A stretch of DNA of 64,000 bases. It comes from Candidatus Magnetocorallium paracelense. GTDB taxonomy: Bacteria; Nitrospirota; Thermodesulfovibrionia; Thermodesulfovibrionales; Magnetobacteriaceae. The stretch covers positions 34,305-98,304 of the forward strand of contig JAREWP010000078.1 in the NCBI GenBank assembly GCA_029001845.1, in the 5' to 3' direction. Positions 53,054 to 62,586 of this stretch are shown piece after piece. The notes below the pieces were generated by a model that was not told the origin of the DNA, did not search any database, and saw nothing but the letters and a program-made list of their open reading frames with translations. Both the position numbers and the translations under genes were made by a program. The number at the start of each line of letters is the position of its first letter. The stretch's first letter is position 1.

Positions 53054-53738
53054 TTTTATAAAGCCTCCCTTGAAAAAATGTATGTGTTTTGTAACTACTT
53101 TAGGTTTATAGACTGAAGGCTGAAGACTGTCAGGTAAAATATGCGTTACCAATGAAGCCTAAAGTTTTTTTATTGGCTCTGTATCCAAGTCATTTGATTT
53201 ATTGCTTCAGCCTTCAGTTTTCAGCCTAATTACCTGAGTAGTTACTGTGTTTTTTTTCTGTCCTGACATGTTCTGTAGACGTCTTTTACTACAAATTCAG
53301 TGATTTGTCATTATAAGTGCTTGTTGTAAAAAAGTCAAGTAAATTTTACTTCACAAAAATTTGAATGCCATTCACAAAATTATATTTGATAGAGAAAGAT
53401 TGCTTTGAATGCTGTGTTAATATCAATATCTGATACTTTAAATACAGCTATTATCATTAACTTAATGTCACTTGTGAGACAAATATTTAGTAAGTATATA
53501 GCTAAAAAGAATCGATGTTTTGCGCCGCGAATGAACCGTTTGTATGAAAAAAAGATGATTAACAGATGTAGAAGTTAGTAAAATATCAGTGAAAAATATA
53601 TAATCTCTATTGATATGTTATGATTAAATGAAACTATCTGAAAAAAACATGCACTACCAGATAAGTCAAATGGGGACATTATTCATGTCGCTGCTGCTAC
53701 TGTGTACTGAGTCGATAATCTTCTAACCAAAGAGTACG
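53054..53738. other. Divergent gap at the right edge of the island
   Basis: Holds the second family 2 MITE (53091-53245), then about 490 bases of AT-rich sequence without a convincing gene. It must contain promoters for the beta-hydroxylase (minus) and nucleotidyltransferase (plus) genes, but I could not single out boxes with confidence. Confidence 0.6.
53091..53245 (+). repeat. MITE-like element family 2, second full copy
   Basis: 155 bp with termini GTAACTACTTTAGGT and ACCTGAGTAGTTAC, nearly perfect inverted repeats, and subterminal GACTGAAGGCTGAAGACTG / CTTCAGCCTTCAGTTTTCAG. The centre CCAAGTCATTTGATTT is shared with the copy upstream of flagellin. Confidence 0.75.
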
Positions 53739-54938
53739 TTGAGTTTGTTTCATTTCAATAATAAGATAGAGGCGGAACCACAACTGAAAATGGCAGGCGA
53801 AGGTTTCTCCGATGTTTCGGAAAACCTCTTCTTGTATATTCAATCTCTCTTGAAAGATGAGCTTTCTGTAGAAATCGACGAATCGCCCGATACCTGGTCG
53901 ATTTTGACGGATAAACTCAGGCCCCATTCGATATTACCACTTATGTACTGGAAAGTCCGGAATCTTCCGGAGCCTTTGCAACCGCCTTTAGAGATAGTTG
54001 ACAGATTGAGAGAGACATTTTTGTGGAGTCGTATGCGATCTTTATTGTTTGAGAGGCAAATTAGCGAGATTATCGATGCTTTTAGAGCTCGGAAATTGGA
54101 TATGCTTGTTTTAAAGGGGCCGGCCCTTGGCAGAGTTGTCTACCCCGATCCTGCAGTCAGACCGAGTAGTGACATCGATTTATTATTGTCACCCGATAAA
54201 GTGGTACAGGCAGGGACGATTCTCGAAGAGTTGGGGTATAAAAACATATTTAACAGATTTGCAGGACATAAGGATTTTTCTAATGAAGAAATTTTTGTCG
54301 ATCAAAGCAATAATAAATCCAAAGTCAATGTCGAGGTTCATTGGGATTTGCATAGATTTTCGGTGCTCACCGGGGAGATCGAGTTTGAGGAGCTCTACAA
54401 TAGGGCTATAGAAGTGAATATTGACTCCGGTCCGATTTTTAGGGCTTTACATCCTGTTGACGAGCTTATAAATTCTGCTTTGCATTTAGTTACAAGTCAT
54501 CCCCAAGCCATCCGGCTTATTTGGCTTTACGATATATTCCTTCTTTCAAAAACAATTGCATATCCTTCGGAGTGGTATATTTTGCAGGAAAGGAGTCATA
54601 GGTATAATGCTCGTATAAGTCTGGAAAAGGTATTTTCCCTGGCTGCAAAATGGACGGCACTGCAATTACCTGAAGGATTCAATCATTTTCAGGAATGGCC
54701 TCAACCTTCAAAAGCCGAAATAAACACCTGGAACGATATGGTTAATAGTCAGCACAATGCAAGGAGTACATTGAAACTCTACCTGTCCGGTAGTTTGCCA
54801 CATAAGCTTAAAAAAGTAATCCAGCTTATCTTTCCGTCGTCGGAAATGGTGAAATCTGCATTTCCGAATTCGAACAGTCAAATTCTTCCTTTACTATATT
54901 TAAAAAGGTGGTGGAAATGGCTAAAAAAGCTAATATAG
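53739..54938 (+). CDS. Nucleotidyltransferase family protein (NTP_transf_5-like)
   Basis: 399 residues. The catalytic segment is MLVLKGPALGRVVYPDPAVR then PSSDIDLLLSPD (acidic D-x-D, about 150), followed by VEVHWDLHRF and a helical C-terminal region. This uncharacterised nucleotidyltransferase group (PF14907 type) is found with polysaccharide and some lasso-peptide loci. The start is uncertain: TTG 53739 has a weak AAAGAG upstream, and ATG 53790 (18 codons on) is the alternative. Adjacent to a polymerase-like membrane protein, so a role in surface glycan assembly is more likely than peptide tailoring. Confidence 0.8.
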   Translation: MSLFHFNNKIEAEPQLKMAGEGFSDVSENLFLYIQSLLKDELSVEIDESPDTWSILTDKLRPHSILPLMYWKVRNLPEPLQPPLEIVDRLRETFLWSRMRSLLFERQISEIIDAFRARKLDMLVLKGPALGRVVYPDPAVRPSSDIDLLLSPDKVVQAGTILEELGYKNIFNRFAGHKDFSNEEIFVDQSNNKSKVNVEVHWDLHRFSVLTGEIEFEELYNRAIEVNIDSGPIFRALHPVDELINSALHLVTSHPQAIRLIWLYDIFLLSKTIAYPSEWYILQERSHRYNARISLEKVFSLAAKWTALQLPEGFNHFQEWPQPSKAEINTWNDMVNSQHNARSTLKLYLSGSLPHKLKKVIQLIFPSSEMVKSAFPNSNSQILPLLYLKRWWKWLKKLI

Positions 54939-55057
54939 GACCGGTCCGGAAGTGCTCATTTGTCAGGATTTAAGACAAAAGGCAACAGACACAGGGCAAA
55001 CGTTTCAACTTCTATGTTTTCAAGTAAACCTAATTGTCGGTTTTCTTGCCATGTATT

Positions 55058-58000
55058 ATGAAAGACTCGAAAAATAGTGCTAACTTCTATCATCTCTCCC
55101 TTGGAAATACGCTGAGAAGCTGTTGTAATGCATTTATCGAGGTTGGCTGGCTGGCGATACTTATCGTGATTCCCCTTTTTTTTAATCCTTACAGTTGTCT
55201 CCCCTTTAAAGATAAGTATACATTGGCGCAAGCTGTTTCATATCTTATGCTGTGCATTTGGCTAATTAAAGTTGTTGTCCTGTCCGGCCTCTTTACTAAG
55301 AACGGAATCACAGAAACAAAAAAAAATTTTCGCTATGAGTGTCATCGTAAATCGGTGATTTCTTTCATATCCCCTCTGTTTACAGCTATTTTTCTTTTTT
55401 TATTGTCCAATCTGATCAGTACGGTATTGTCAATCTCACCTCAAATCAGTTGGACCGGGTACTATCTGCGTCCCTTTGGATTGTACACTACCTGCTCATA
55501 TTTGATTGTTTTTCTTATGATACTGTCGCATTTACGCTCATGCGATCAATTACAACGTATGCTTTATGCCATCGTGTTAACAGGTTTTTCCGTTTCCCTG
55601 GTCGCCATTGCACAGATAGGATGGTCAGAGGCGGCCTTTGTCGCAGATAAGGACTCTTCCTATCGTGTATTTTCTACGATAGGGAATCCTATTACCAATG
55701 CCGCTTATCTTATATTTACATTTTTTATTACCCTCAGCCTGTTTGTAAGTACCTTCGTTCGTCTGACAGAGGAAATTAAATACAACAGGAGTTTACAATC
55801 TCGATTTAACTCAATGTTTATGGTTTTTATCTTTTTTTTTATTCTTTGTACTCATGTTATCGCCATCATGTACACTCAAAGCCGCGGCCCGATAATTGGC
55901 TTAACAACAGGATTGTTTTTCTTCCTTTTGTCGTTATTAAATGTTTATAAACAATACAAACAGGAGAACTCCGATAAAGACGTCCTGCCAGGTAATTTTT
56001 CGATTTTCATTTTGCTGTTTTTGTTTCTGTCGATTTCATTGATAATCATCTTTTACTTTACAATTCCGTTATCCGATTCGCTTACCACTTCTCAGTTTCA
56101 TCATATGTACTCTGATCGCCTAAACTCGGTCTTCAATATCACTTCCTTAAATGAAAGTATGCGTTTTAAATCTTGGGAGGAAGTGATGCAGTTTTTTATT
56201 AACCATAACCCGATTGAAGACACATGGGGAAATAAGGATAGATTTACAGCATTGCGTGCTCTCGCAGGGTATGGTCCGGCAACGCTGATACTTATTAGCT
56301 CCCGTTTTATTTCCAAAGAGCTGAGCGGCGGTTATAATGTGGATACAATGCATAATGTTTTTTTCGATACCCTCTTTTCAAGAGGTTGGTTTGGTCTTGC
56401 CGTAACCTTTCTGTTGTTTTATTCAATATTTCATTACGCAATGGAGAAGCTTGGTTTTTTAACGTCAGGAAAAGAGAGAAAACTCTTCTTGCTGATATTT
56501 TTTGTTTTATCTCTATGTGGCATAATGTTTTTAATAGGCACAAATTTTTCGCCTCCTTTGCAGATACTGATTTTTCCCGTAAGTTTGGCGGGAAGCATTT
56601 TTGTCTATCAGATATTTTGTATTTTATTTAAAAGCCGGGATCGTGGCAACTCTGCAGGAAACGGATTGTCTCGTAATATTCTTTTGTCGGGATTGTTCTC
56701 ATCCATAATCTCCCATTTCGTGGAAATTCAGACAGGCGTGCCATCGCCGCCAACGCAGTCTCATTTCTGGATTTTTCTTGCTATCTTTATTGTTATCGCT
56801 AATAAGAGGTTGTCGATGCAACAAACGTATGAACCTGTAACAGATGAAACCAAAGGTATGAAGAATTTCCCGACAGAGAGAAATCCTACCGATATATCGA
56901 AACTGCCTGTTACAAACACTTCAGGGGAAGATAGAAATACTCTTTTTCGGGATTCCTTTATTTATGCTCTCCTTACTTTTTTTGTTTTTATTACTCTTAC
57001 CTATGACTACATGACAAACTCCGGCGGCCTGACAAATCCCTTTGGACTTATAACGACTTTTTTTTCAGAAGAGTTATTCCCCGGAGAATCGGTAAAGAAC
57101 AGTAAGGCCATCACGATTTTTCTTATAGTGCTTACTCTGTCTCTTTTTCTATTTATGCATAAAGTCATATGGGCAAATAAAACATATGGAATCCCTGCCT
57201 GTTTAAAGTACTTAGCTGTTTTTACGGGAACGGTTATCGTTTTTTTTATGCTATTTACCAATATTCACGCAGGTTATCTGGCCAAACAAACGATTCTCTC
57301 ACAGGATTCTGAAAGTTTTCTCTCATCGATACACAAGATAGCCGATTTTGTGAATATATATTATATATTTCTTCTTCTTGTATTCCTTTTCCTGACTGTA
57401 ACGATTGCGAAAATCAATTCATTACAATACAAGGCATCTTTTATCAAGTATCCAAAGACTTTTGTTGCGATTCTTTTGATAATCCCTTTGATTCTTTTTT
57501 CTAATAAATATCTTCATTTAGATCGTATTAAAGCAGAGTGTTATTGTAATGCAGGACTTAGTTTTCTGAAAATGACGGATTCCCTTGATTTCAGTCTCTT
57601 TGCTTTTGATAAGGCAATAAAACTCAGATACGGGAATGACTTCTATTACTATTTCCACGGAAAGGCTGCAGCCAAAAAGGCAATAACGACAAAACAGAAT
57701 AATCAGACTGACTACTGGTTCGAACTTGCTGTTTCAAACCTTAAAAAGGCTCAGGAAATCAATTCTTTCAATATTGACAGAATTATAGTATATTTGGGAC
57801 GTATCTATTTTAAATGGAGCACTATGTCACAAAGCAGAGATGAAAGGATGGAGAGGATTAATAAATCTTTTTATTACTACAAGATGGCTTTACGATTGGA
57901 TCGACGATCTGCTTACTTATTTGATGAAACAGGGAGATTGTATATGCACCTGGGAGATCATCAAAAAGCATTGGAATACTATAATGAAGCGCTCTCTATA

Positions 58001-58438
58001 GAACCTGATTTTGTTAACAGCTTTATTGGCAAAGGTTCTTTGTTTATGTTAAAAGCTCAGTACGCCATGGAGGCGAAACATATAAAGAAGGTGAACGCCA
58101 TGCTTGAAAGGGCTCTCTATTTTTATGAAAAAGCTCTGGCCCTGGACAAAAAGAGTGTTGATACTTATAGAGGGATCGGATATATTCATGCATTTAAAGG
58201 AAATCATGATGGGGCAATCGATGCCTATAACCGTTTACTATTGATCGACAGCGAACATTTCGAGGCCCACTTAAACCTGTCGACACTATACAAAAACAGA
58301 GGAGAGACGAAAAAGGCGCTCAACCACGCTCAAAGGGCATACGAGTTTGCTCCTGATGAAAAAAAGAGGGAAATCACTGATATGATCACTGAATTGCACT
58401 TATTGATAAAAAAGAGTGGCTCATCGATTGATCGATAA
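55058..58438 (+). CDS. O-antigen ligase/polymerase-like membrane protein with C-terminal TPRs
   Basis: About 1126 residues. The N-terminal region (about 30-530) has a dozen membrane helices with the Wzy_C/WaaL-type arrangement, including a large periplasmic loop near the segment TQSRGPIIGL. A second membrane block spans about 640-830. The C-terminal 300 residues contain four to five TPR units (GRLYMHLGDHQKALEYYNEA, GYIHAFKGNHDGAIDAYNRL). ATG 55058 is preferred over TTG 55034 for codon reasons only; neither has a ribosome-binding site. Fusion of ligase-like and TPR modules is known in protein O-glycosylation and polysaccharide loci. It converges with the radical SAM gene, overlapping by 18 bases. 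Confidence 0.82.
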   Translation: MKDSKNSANFYHLSLGNTLRSCCNAFIEVGWLAILIVIPLFFNPYSCLPFKDKYTLAQAVSYLMLCIWLIKVVVLSGLFTKNGITETKKNFRYECHRKSVISFISPLFTAIFLFLLSNLISTVLSISPQISWTGYYLRPFGLYTTCSYLIVFLMILSHLRSCDQLQRMLYAIVLTGFSVSLVAIAQIGWSEAAFVADKDSSYRVFSTIGNPITNAAYLIFTFFITLSLFVSTFVRLTEEIKYNRSLQSRFNSMFMVFIFFFILCTHVIAIMYTQSRGPIIGLTTGLFFFLLSLLNVYKQYKQENSDKDVLPGNFSIFILLFLFLSISLIIIFYFTIPLSDSLTTSQFHHMYSDRLNSVFNITSLNESMRFKSWEEVMQFFINHNPIEDTWGNKDRFTALRALAGYGPATLILISSRFISKELSGGYNVDTMHNVFFDTLFSRGWFGLAVTFLLFYSIFHYAMEKLGFLTSGKERKLFLLIFFVLSLCGIMFLIGTNFSPPLQILIFPVSLAGSIFVYQIFCILFKSRDRGNSAGNGLSRNILLSGLFSSIISHFVEIQTGVPSPPTQSHFWIFLAIFIVIANKRLSMQQTYEPVTDETKGMKNFPTERNPTDISKLPVTNTSGEDRNTLFRDSFIYALLTFFVFITLTYDYMTNSGGLTNPFGLITTFFSEELFPGESVKNSKAITIFLIVLTLSLFLFMHKVIWANKTYGIPACLKYLAVFTGTVIVFFMLFTNIHAGYLAKQTILSQDSESFLSSIHKIADFVNIYYIFLLLVFLFLTVTIAKINSLQYKASFIKYPKTFVAILLIIPLILFSNKYLHLDRIKAECYCNAGLSFLKMTDSLDFSLFAFDKAIKLRYGNDFYYYFHGKAAAKKAITTKQNNQTDYWFELAVSNLKKAQEINSFNIDRIIVYLGRIYFKWSTMSQSRDERMERINKSFYYYKMALRLDRRSAYLFDETGRLYMHLGDHQKALEYYNEALSIEPDFVNSFIGKGSLFMLKAQYAMEAKHIKKVNAMLERALYFYEKALALDKKSVDTYRGIGYIHAFKGNHDGAIDAYNRLLLIDSEHFEAHLNLSTLYKNRGETKKALNHAQRAYEFAPDEKKREITDMITELHLLIKKSGSSIDR

Positions 58439-59902
58439 TCTTTTTTCAGAGAGGAAGTTTTTTACTTTTCTGTAAAAATCAATCACCTTACGATAACCTC
58501 TATCTGTCAAAATTGTTTCCAGGTACAATTTCAAACGCCATCTCCAGGGGTGAAATATGGCGACTGATCTGTCCATCCACTCTTTGACTAAGGCTCTGTC
58601 AAAATCGTCTGTTTCGATACAGACGATATGGGAATTAAAAATTACATTTTCCTCACCCTTGAGATACCCCATACTTTTACACTCCTCATATAAGGGAGTT
58701 CCTTTATGGGGGTTCACAATAAAGGGAGCAATCTCTCTGAGTCCCCTTTTTTTTAGTTTTTGTAAAAAATGTAATGTTTTATCGAAAGAGTCAGTCGTTT
58801 CACCGGGATATCCTACCATTAGAAAAGCCACAGTATATAATTTATATTTTGAGCATATTTCCACAATCTCTTCCGCTTTTTTTAAAGATACCTTTTTGTT
58901 CATGGCTTTTAATACTTTTTCGTTTCCACTTTCCAATGCAAGGTTGAGCTGCGTACAGCCCGATTCTTTCATTTGCCTTATTAGCTCTTCATCCAGATGG
59001 TTTATCATAACACCGGAAGTGATTGCCCAGGTTATTTTTCTATTGGCAAGTAATGAAAATAGTTTTTTCGCTCTTTTTGTATCGACTGTCAGATTGTCAT
59101 CTTCAAATTCAATATGAACAGGCCCGTATTTCTCTATGAGTGCGTCGATTTCAGCAATCACATTTTCAGGGGTACGGGCTCTGTAGACTCTTCCATAATT
59201 GTTATGCAGCGTATGAAGCGAGCAAAATCTGCAATCATAGGGGCAGCCTCTGGAAGTAATCATGGATATGGCGCGTTTGTTGATTTCACCTCTGGCGGAT
59301 CTTTTAAAGTATGTCTCCATCGGCAAAAGATGGCGGGCGGGAAATGGAATTTCATCGGGATTCGTAATCGTTGAAGAGAGGCCGTTATTATTAATCCCGG
59401 TTGCATCTCTGTATGCCAACCCCTTAATGTCGCACAACCGGTTCCCTGAGAGTATTTCCAGCAATGGAATCTCTCCTTCACCTGTAACAACAATATCGAT
59501 ATTCGTGGTTAAGGCCTCCAGAGGAAATTGTGTCGGATAAATACCCCCCGCAATGATCGGTTTATCGGGATATTGTTGTTTTATGGCGGATGCAAATTCG
59601 TCAACCAAAAAAGCCATACTTGTAAAGGGGCATGATATTCCGATGAAATCGCTGTCCAAGGGGATTTGTTTCGCCGTTTCACCGGCATCAAGGCCATAAA
59701 CATAAAATGTATTTTGACTTCCATGAATCCTTCTTCTTTTTTTATAGCCCTCGGCAAAGGCGTCTATCACTTTTACGGAATGACCATGTTTTTCCAGAAA
59801 TGTACTTAAATAGGCAATACCGAGATTTTGAGAAAATCCCTCATGGCGTTTAAATTTCTCTTCCGAGAAAATCCAGGGCAGAGCGATAAAAGTTATTTTC
59901 AT
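58421..59902 (-). CDS. B12-binding-domain radical SAM protein (BchE/HpnP class)
   Basis: 493 residues. The N-terminal cobalamin-binding-like domain (about 1-150) contains IIAGGIYPTQFP and VVTGEGEIPLLE. The radical SAM core has CxxxCxxC in SRGCPYDCRFCS (Cys220, 224, 227) and LNLALESGNEKVLKAMNKK. The C-terminal extension (about 400-493) is basic. This is the common B4-binding-type Elp3/MiaB-like fold used for methylation or cyclisation of lipids, bacteriochlorophyll and secondary metabolites. Among polysaccharide genes its substrate may be a lipid or sugar. Confidence 0.87.
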   Translation of the reverse strand: MKITFIALPWIFSEEKFKRHEGFSQNLGIAYLSTFLEKHGHSVKVIDAFAEGYKKRRRIHGSQNTFYVYGLDAGETAKQIPLDSDFIGISCPFTSMAFLVDEFASAIKQQYPDKPIIAGGIYPTQFPLEALTTNIDIVVTGEGEIPLLEILSGNRLCDIKGLAYRDATGINNNGLSSTITNPDEIPFPARHLLPMETYFKRSARGEINKRAISMITSRGCPYDCRFCSLHTLHNNYGRVYRARTPENVIAEIDALIEKYGPVHIEFEDDNLTVDTKRAKKLFSLLANRKITWAITSGVMINHLDEELIRQMKESGCTQLNLALESGNEKVLKAMNKKVSLKKAEEIVEICSKYKLYTVAFLMVGYPGETTDSFDKTLHFLQKLKKRGLREIAPFIVNPHKGTPLYEECKSMGYLKGEENVIFNSHIVCIETDDFDRALVKEWMDRSVAIFHPWRWRLKLYLETILTDRGYRKVIDFYRKVKNFLSEKRLSINR

Positions 59903-60050
59903 CTTGTACCGGCTATCAGATAAAATATTTTTTGTTTATAAAGATCGCATCACCATAAAGCAATCGTCCGTCAATAGGGCTTCGAACAAGCTCGTAAAAC
60001 TGATACAGATAAAAGCTTTCTCCCTGTTGATTAGATAAAAAACATAGCGT

Positions 60051-61199
60051 TTAATATCCATATTTATACAAATCGACGATAGCTATACGTTCTATTTCTT
60101 TGACAAAAAGCTCTCCCGTGATTTCAAGATTGAGTCGGTTATTGGCGAAAAGACGGATCTGTCTCTTGATTTTGTGACGATGAGTATCTGTCGGGATACT
60201 TTCCAAGGCATTACGAAAAGACTTTGTATCGTTCATTGAGATGCTTTTCATAAATAGATTGCCGGCGCCTAAATGAATTAATTCTCTCGACACCAAACCT
60301 TCATATATTACTACAGGTAAACCACAAGCCATGGCTTCACAGGCAGATGTCCACCCGGCGGGCTGCCATGTTGAATCAACAAGTCCGGCATAGGCGCTTG
60401 CATTTTGAAGTAAGAAACGGAGGAATGGGTAACTTACTTTTTCAAACAGGAAAAATCGCTCACTTAGACCTCTTTTGTAAATTTGTTGCTTTAACCATGT
60501 GTTTTCTTCTTCCGAATACTGTGAAACCCGCACAAGGCGGAGATTGCCGGCTGCTGCAATGTCAAGTGCATCCCTGTTGCATCTTAACTCCTCTCCCACC
60601 ATTATCACATAAGGTGCGGACAGCAGCTTATCGACTATAGAACGCAGATTGTCGGGGATATCAATCGGTGTTGCGTCTGGTCGAAAAAAAGAGGTGTCGA
60701 TTCCGCAGACGAACTTCATTACAGGAATTGAGGAAGGGAGTCTTTGCCTGGCTATCTGGTATTGTTCCGATGTCATCACTACAACTCCTTTTGCAAAACG
60801 AGAAGCGATTCTTGTCATAACACCCAGTTTCACGGCTTTGATTAGGGGCATTGTGTTCAACCGGAAAATGAATGTATTTAAAAGCACTCGAATTTTGGGA
60901 TAAGGAAGAAAAAGCTGTTTGAATACGGCAGAGATGCCGAGCCCGGCCCAGAGAGAAACGATATCGACTTTCTTCATTGCCTGTGACAATTCGTTTACAT
61001 GGTAAATTTCTTCAAAAGGATAAGGATCGATTGTTTTTGAAACAGAATTATAAGTATCGACAGCGGACAGCTTGTGTCCCTGTTTAGCAAAAGCAACGCC
61101 CGGTGCATAAGCCAGTGGCAGCCTGGGCGCATTCTGTGTCGGTAAGAGTGTATTGCGCCATTCCTCAAGATTGTTATTCATCGATACCAAAAGATGCAT
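60051..61199 (-). CDS. Glycosyltransferase, GT4-like
   Basis: 382 residues with the GT-B C-terminal signature PAGWTSACEAMACGLPVVIY (E-x7-E-like) and acceptor-domain elements VCGIDTSFFRPD and YVIMVGEELRCNRDALDIA. Transfers a sugar from a nucleotide donor, probably in glycan assembly. It contains, in coding sense DNLRSIVD, a stretch identical to the arm of the island palindromic repeat (about 60635-60655). The upstream gap holds a short hairpin at 61221-61254. Confidence 0.85.
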   Translation of the reverse strand: MHLLVSMNNNLEEWRNTLLPTQNAPRLPLAYAPGVAFAKQGHKLSAVDTYNSVSKTIDPYPFEEIYHVNELSQAMKKVDIVSLWAGLGISAVFKQLFLPYPKIRVLLNTFIFRLNTMPLIKAVKLGVMTRIASRFAKGVVVMTSEQYQIARQRLPSSIPVMKFVCGIDTSFFRPDATPIDIPDNLRSIVDKLLSAPYVIMVGEELRCNRDALDIAAAGNLRLVRVSQYSEEENTWLKQQIYKRGLSERFFLFEKVSYPFLRFLLQNASAYAGLVDSTWQPAGWTSACEAMACGLPVVIYEGLVSRELIHLGAGNLFMKSISMNDTKSFRNALESIPTDTHRHKIKRQIRLFANNRLNLEITGELFVKEIERIAIVDLYKYGY

Positions 61200-61220
61200 G
61201 TATAGTCCCTATGATAATAC

Positions 61221-61254
61221 CATTCATTTAAGGTGCTTTGCTCCTTAAGTGAAT
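61221..61254. repeat. Hairpin related to the 23576-23698 element
   Basis: CATTCATTTAAGG-TGCTTTGCT-CCTTAAGTGAATG, a near-perfect 13-bp stem 22 bases upstream of the glycosyltransferase start. It shares GGTGCTTTGCTCCTTAAG with the element near 23690. Confidence 0.55.
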
Positions 61255-61305
61255 GACATTGGTCCCTATAAAACAATTCAGACAGTGTTACAGGGTAAAC
61301 TTCCG

Positions 61306-62586
61306 TTATGTTTTATAGTGATTTTTATAGATTTCAGAAGATTTAAAGGTTGATCCGATAGAGCACATAAGTAAGGAGCCGGATGCAAGTTCGAAGCATG
61401 ACGTGAGACCTGTGAGTAACCCTGAAATAAGGACCAATATATAGAAAGAACAGGATAGAGCCATTTCCCGCCGCTTTCCAATTAATCCATTGAGCACTTT
61501 TCGAGCCATAATCAACAGAATCGCTGAAAAGGAGAACAACATTGGCAAACTCCATACAAGTCCGCTCTCTTTCCACATAGAGTGAACACCCAGTTCTCCG
61601 GGTTTGCCGCCTTCTCCGATTGTCCCAAGTCCCTGCCCGAAGAATGAGACATCTTCAGTAAATAAAAGAAATGAAAAAGTTTCTTTAATACGCCTTAAAA
61701 GGATCCCCTCTTCCACAGAAGCCTTCAAATAATCTATTACAGGAAAATCTGGCATTAAAAAAAACATGCTGAAGACCGTAAGAAACGCTAAAAACAGAGA
61801 TATCAGTAAAGATAATAAGTTTTTCATCATTATAGAAAAAACAGGTTTGAAATATACAGGTATCTGAAGAATTAATAAGAGCAAAGCTAAAATAATTCTG
61901 GATCTGGCGCCGGCAATAAGTAATGCGACAATGCTGCTCGTTAGATTAAATAATATCCATAAAGAGTTGGCTCCTGTTTTGTGGTCTGATTTCAAAAAGA
62001 GTAATAAAGTAAAATAAAGTTGCATTAATCCCATTGCCGAATAGCGGTCCGCACTGGCGAAGATCGATGGCAACCTCATGAATGTGTGTTTTCCTTCAAT
62101 AAGGTTATCCAGGTTTCTTTTGATAATCCCGCCGGTATCTGAAAAACTGGTGGAAATAAGAAAGCCGGAATCCATAGAATATTGTATAAAACCGACTAAA
62201 TTTACCGGGGCCATAAATAAAAGAAAAATGTTTCCCAGTTTAATGATATCAAATTCAGGGCAGAAACGTATGATTGTAATAATATACAGCAGGGGAATGC
62301 ATATGTAAAGCACATGGACAAGGGCCTTAAAAAAGGAGCCATTAAAGCCTGAGAGTAATTGAAGTATATAAAGTAAAATAAGAAAATATATAGTCGTAAT
62401 CAGCAAATATGCTTCCGGCGTAACAGGTTGTAAGGCAATTTTACCATTTTTTAAACAGAGCATTTTATAGAGTATAAACAAAGTCAGGAAATACAAAACA
62501 ATCAAAGCTGTATTCGCCGGTAAGTATCTCTTTAACAGATCGCCATAAACGGATAATAGTGAAATGGATATATATATTTTTTTCAT
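61306..62586 (-). CDS. O-antigen ligase/polymerase-like membrane protein
   Basis: 426 residues from ATG 62586, which overlaps the TGA of the upstream glycosyltransferase (ATGA at 62583-62586). About ten to twelve membrane helices, with a large extracytoplasmic loop containing FGQGLGTIGEGGKPGELGVH, the Gly-rich stretch and His seen in WaaL/Wzy-type proteins. It would polymerise or ligate glycan chains at the outer face of the inner membrane. The translational coupling to a glycosyltransferase supports a polysaccharide operon. Confidence 0.8.
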   Translation of the reverse strand: MKKIYISISLLSVYGDLLKRYLPANTALIVLYFLTLFILYKMLCLKNGKIALQPVTPEAYLLITTIYFLILLYILQLLSGFNGSFFKALVHVLYICIPLLYIITIIRFCPEFDIIKLGNIFLLFMAPVNLVGFIQYSMDSGFLISTSFSDTGGIIKRNLDNLIEGKHTFMRLPSIFASADRYSAMGLMQLYFTLLLFLKSDHKTGANSLWILFNLTSSIVALLIAGARSRIILALLLLILQIPVYFKPVFSIMMKNLLSLLISLFLAFLTVFSMFFLMPDFPVIDYLKASVEEGILLRRIKETFSFLLFTEDVSFFGQGLGTIGEGGKPGELGVHSMWKESGLVWSLPMLFSFSAILLIMARKVLNGLIGKRREMALSCSFYILVLISGLLTGLTSCFELASGSLLMCSIGSTFKSSEIYKNHYKT

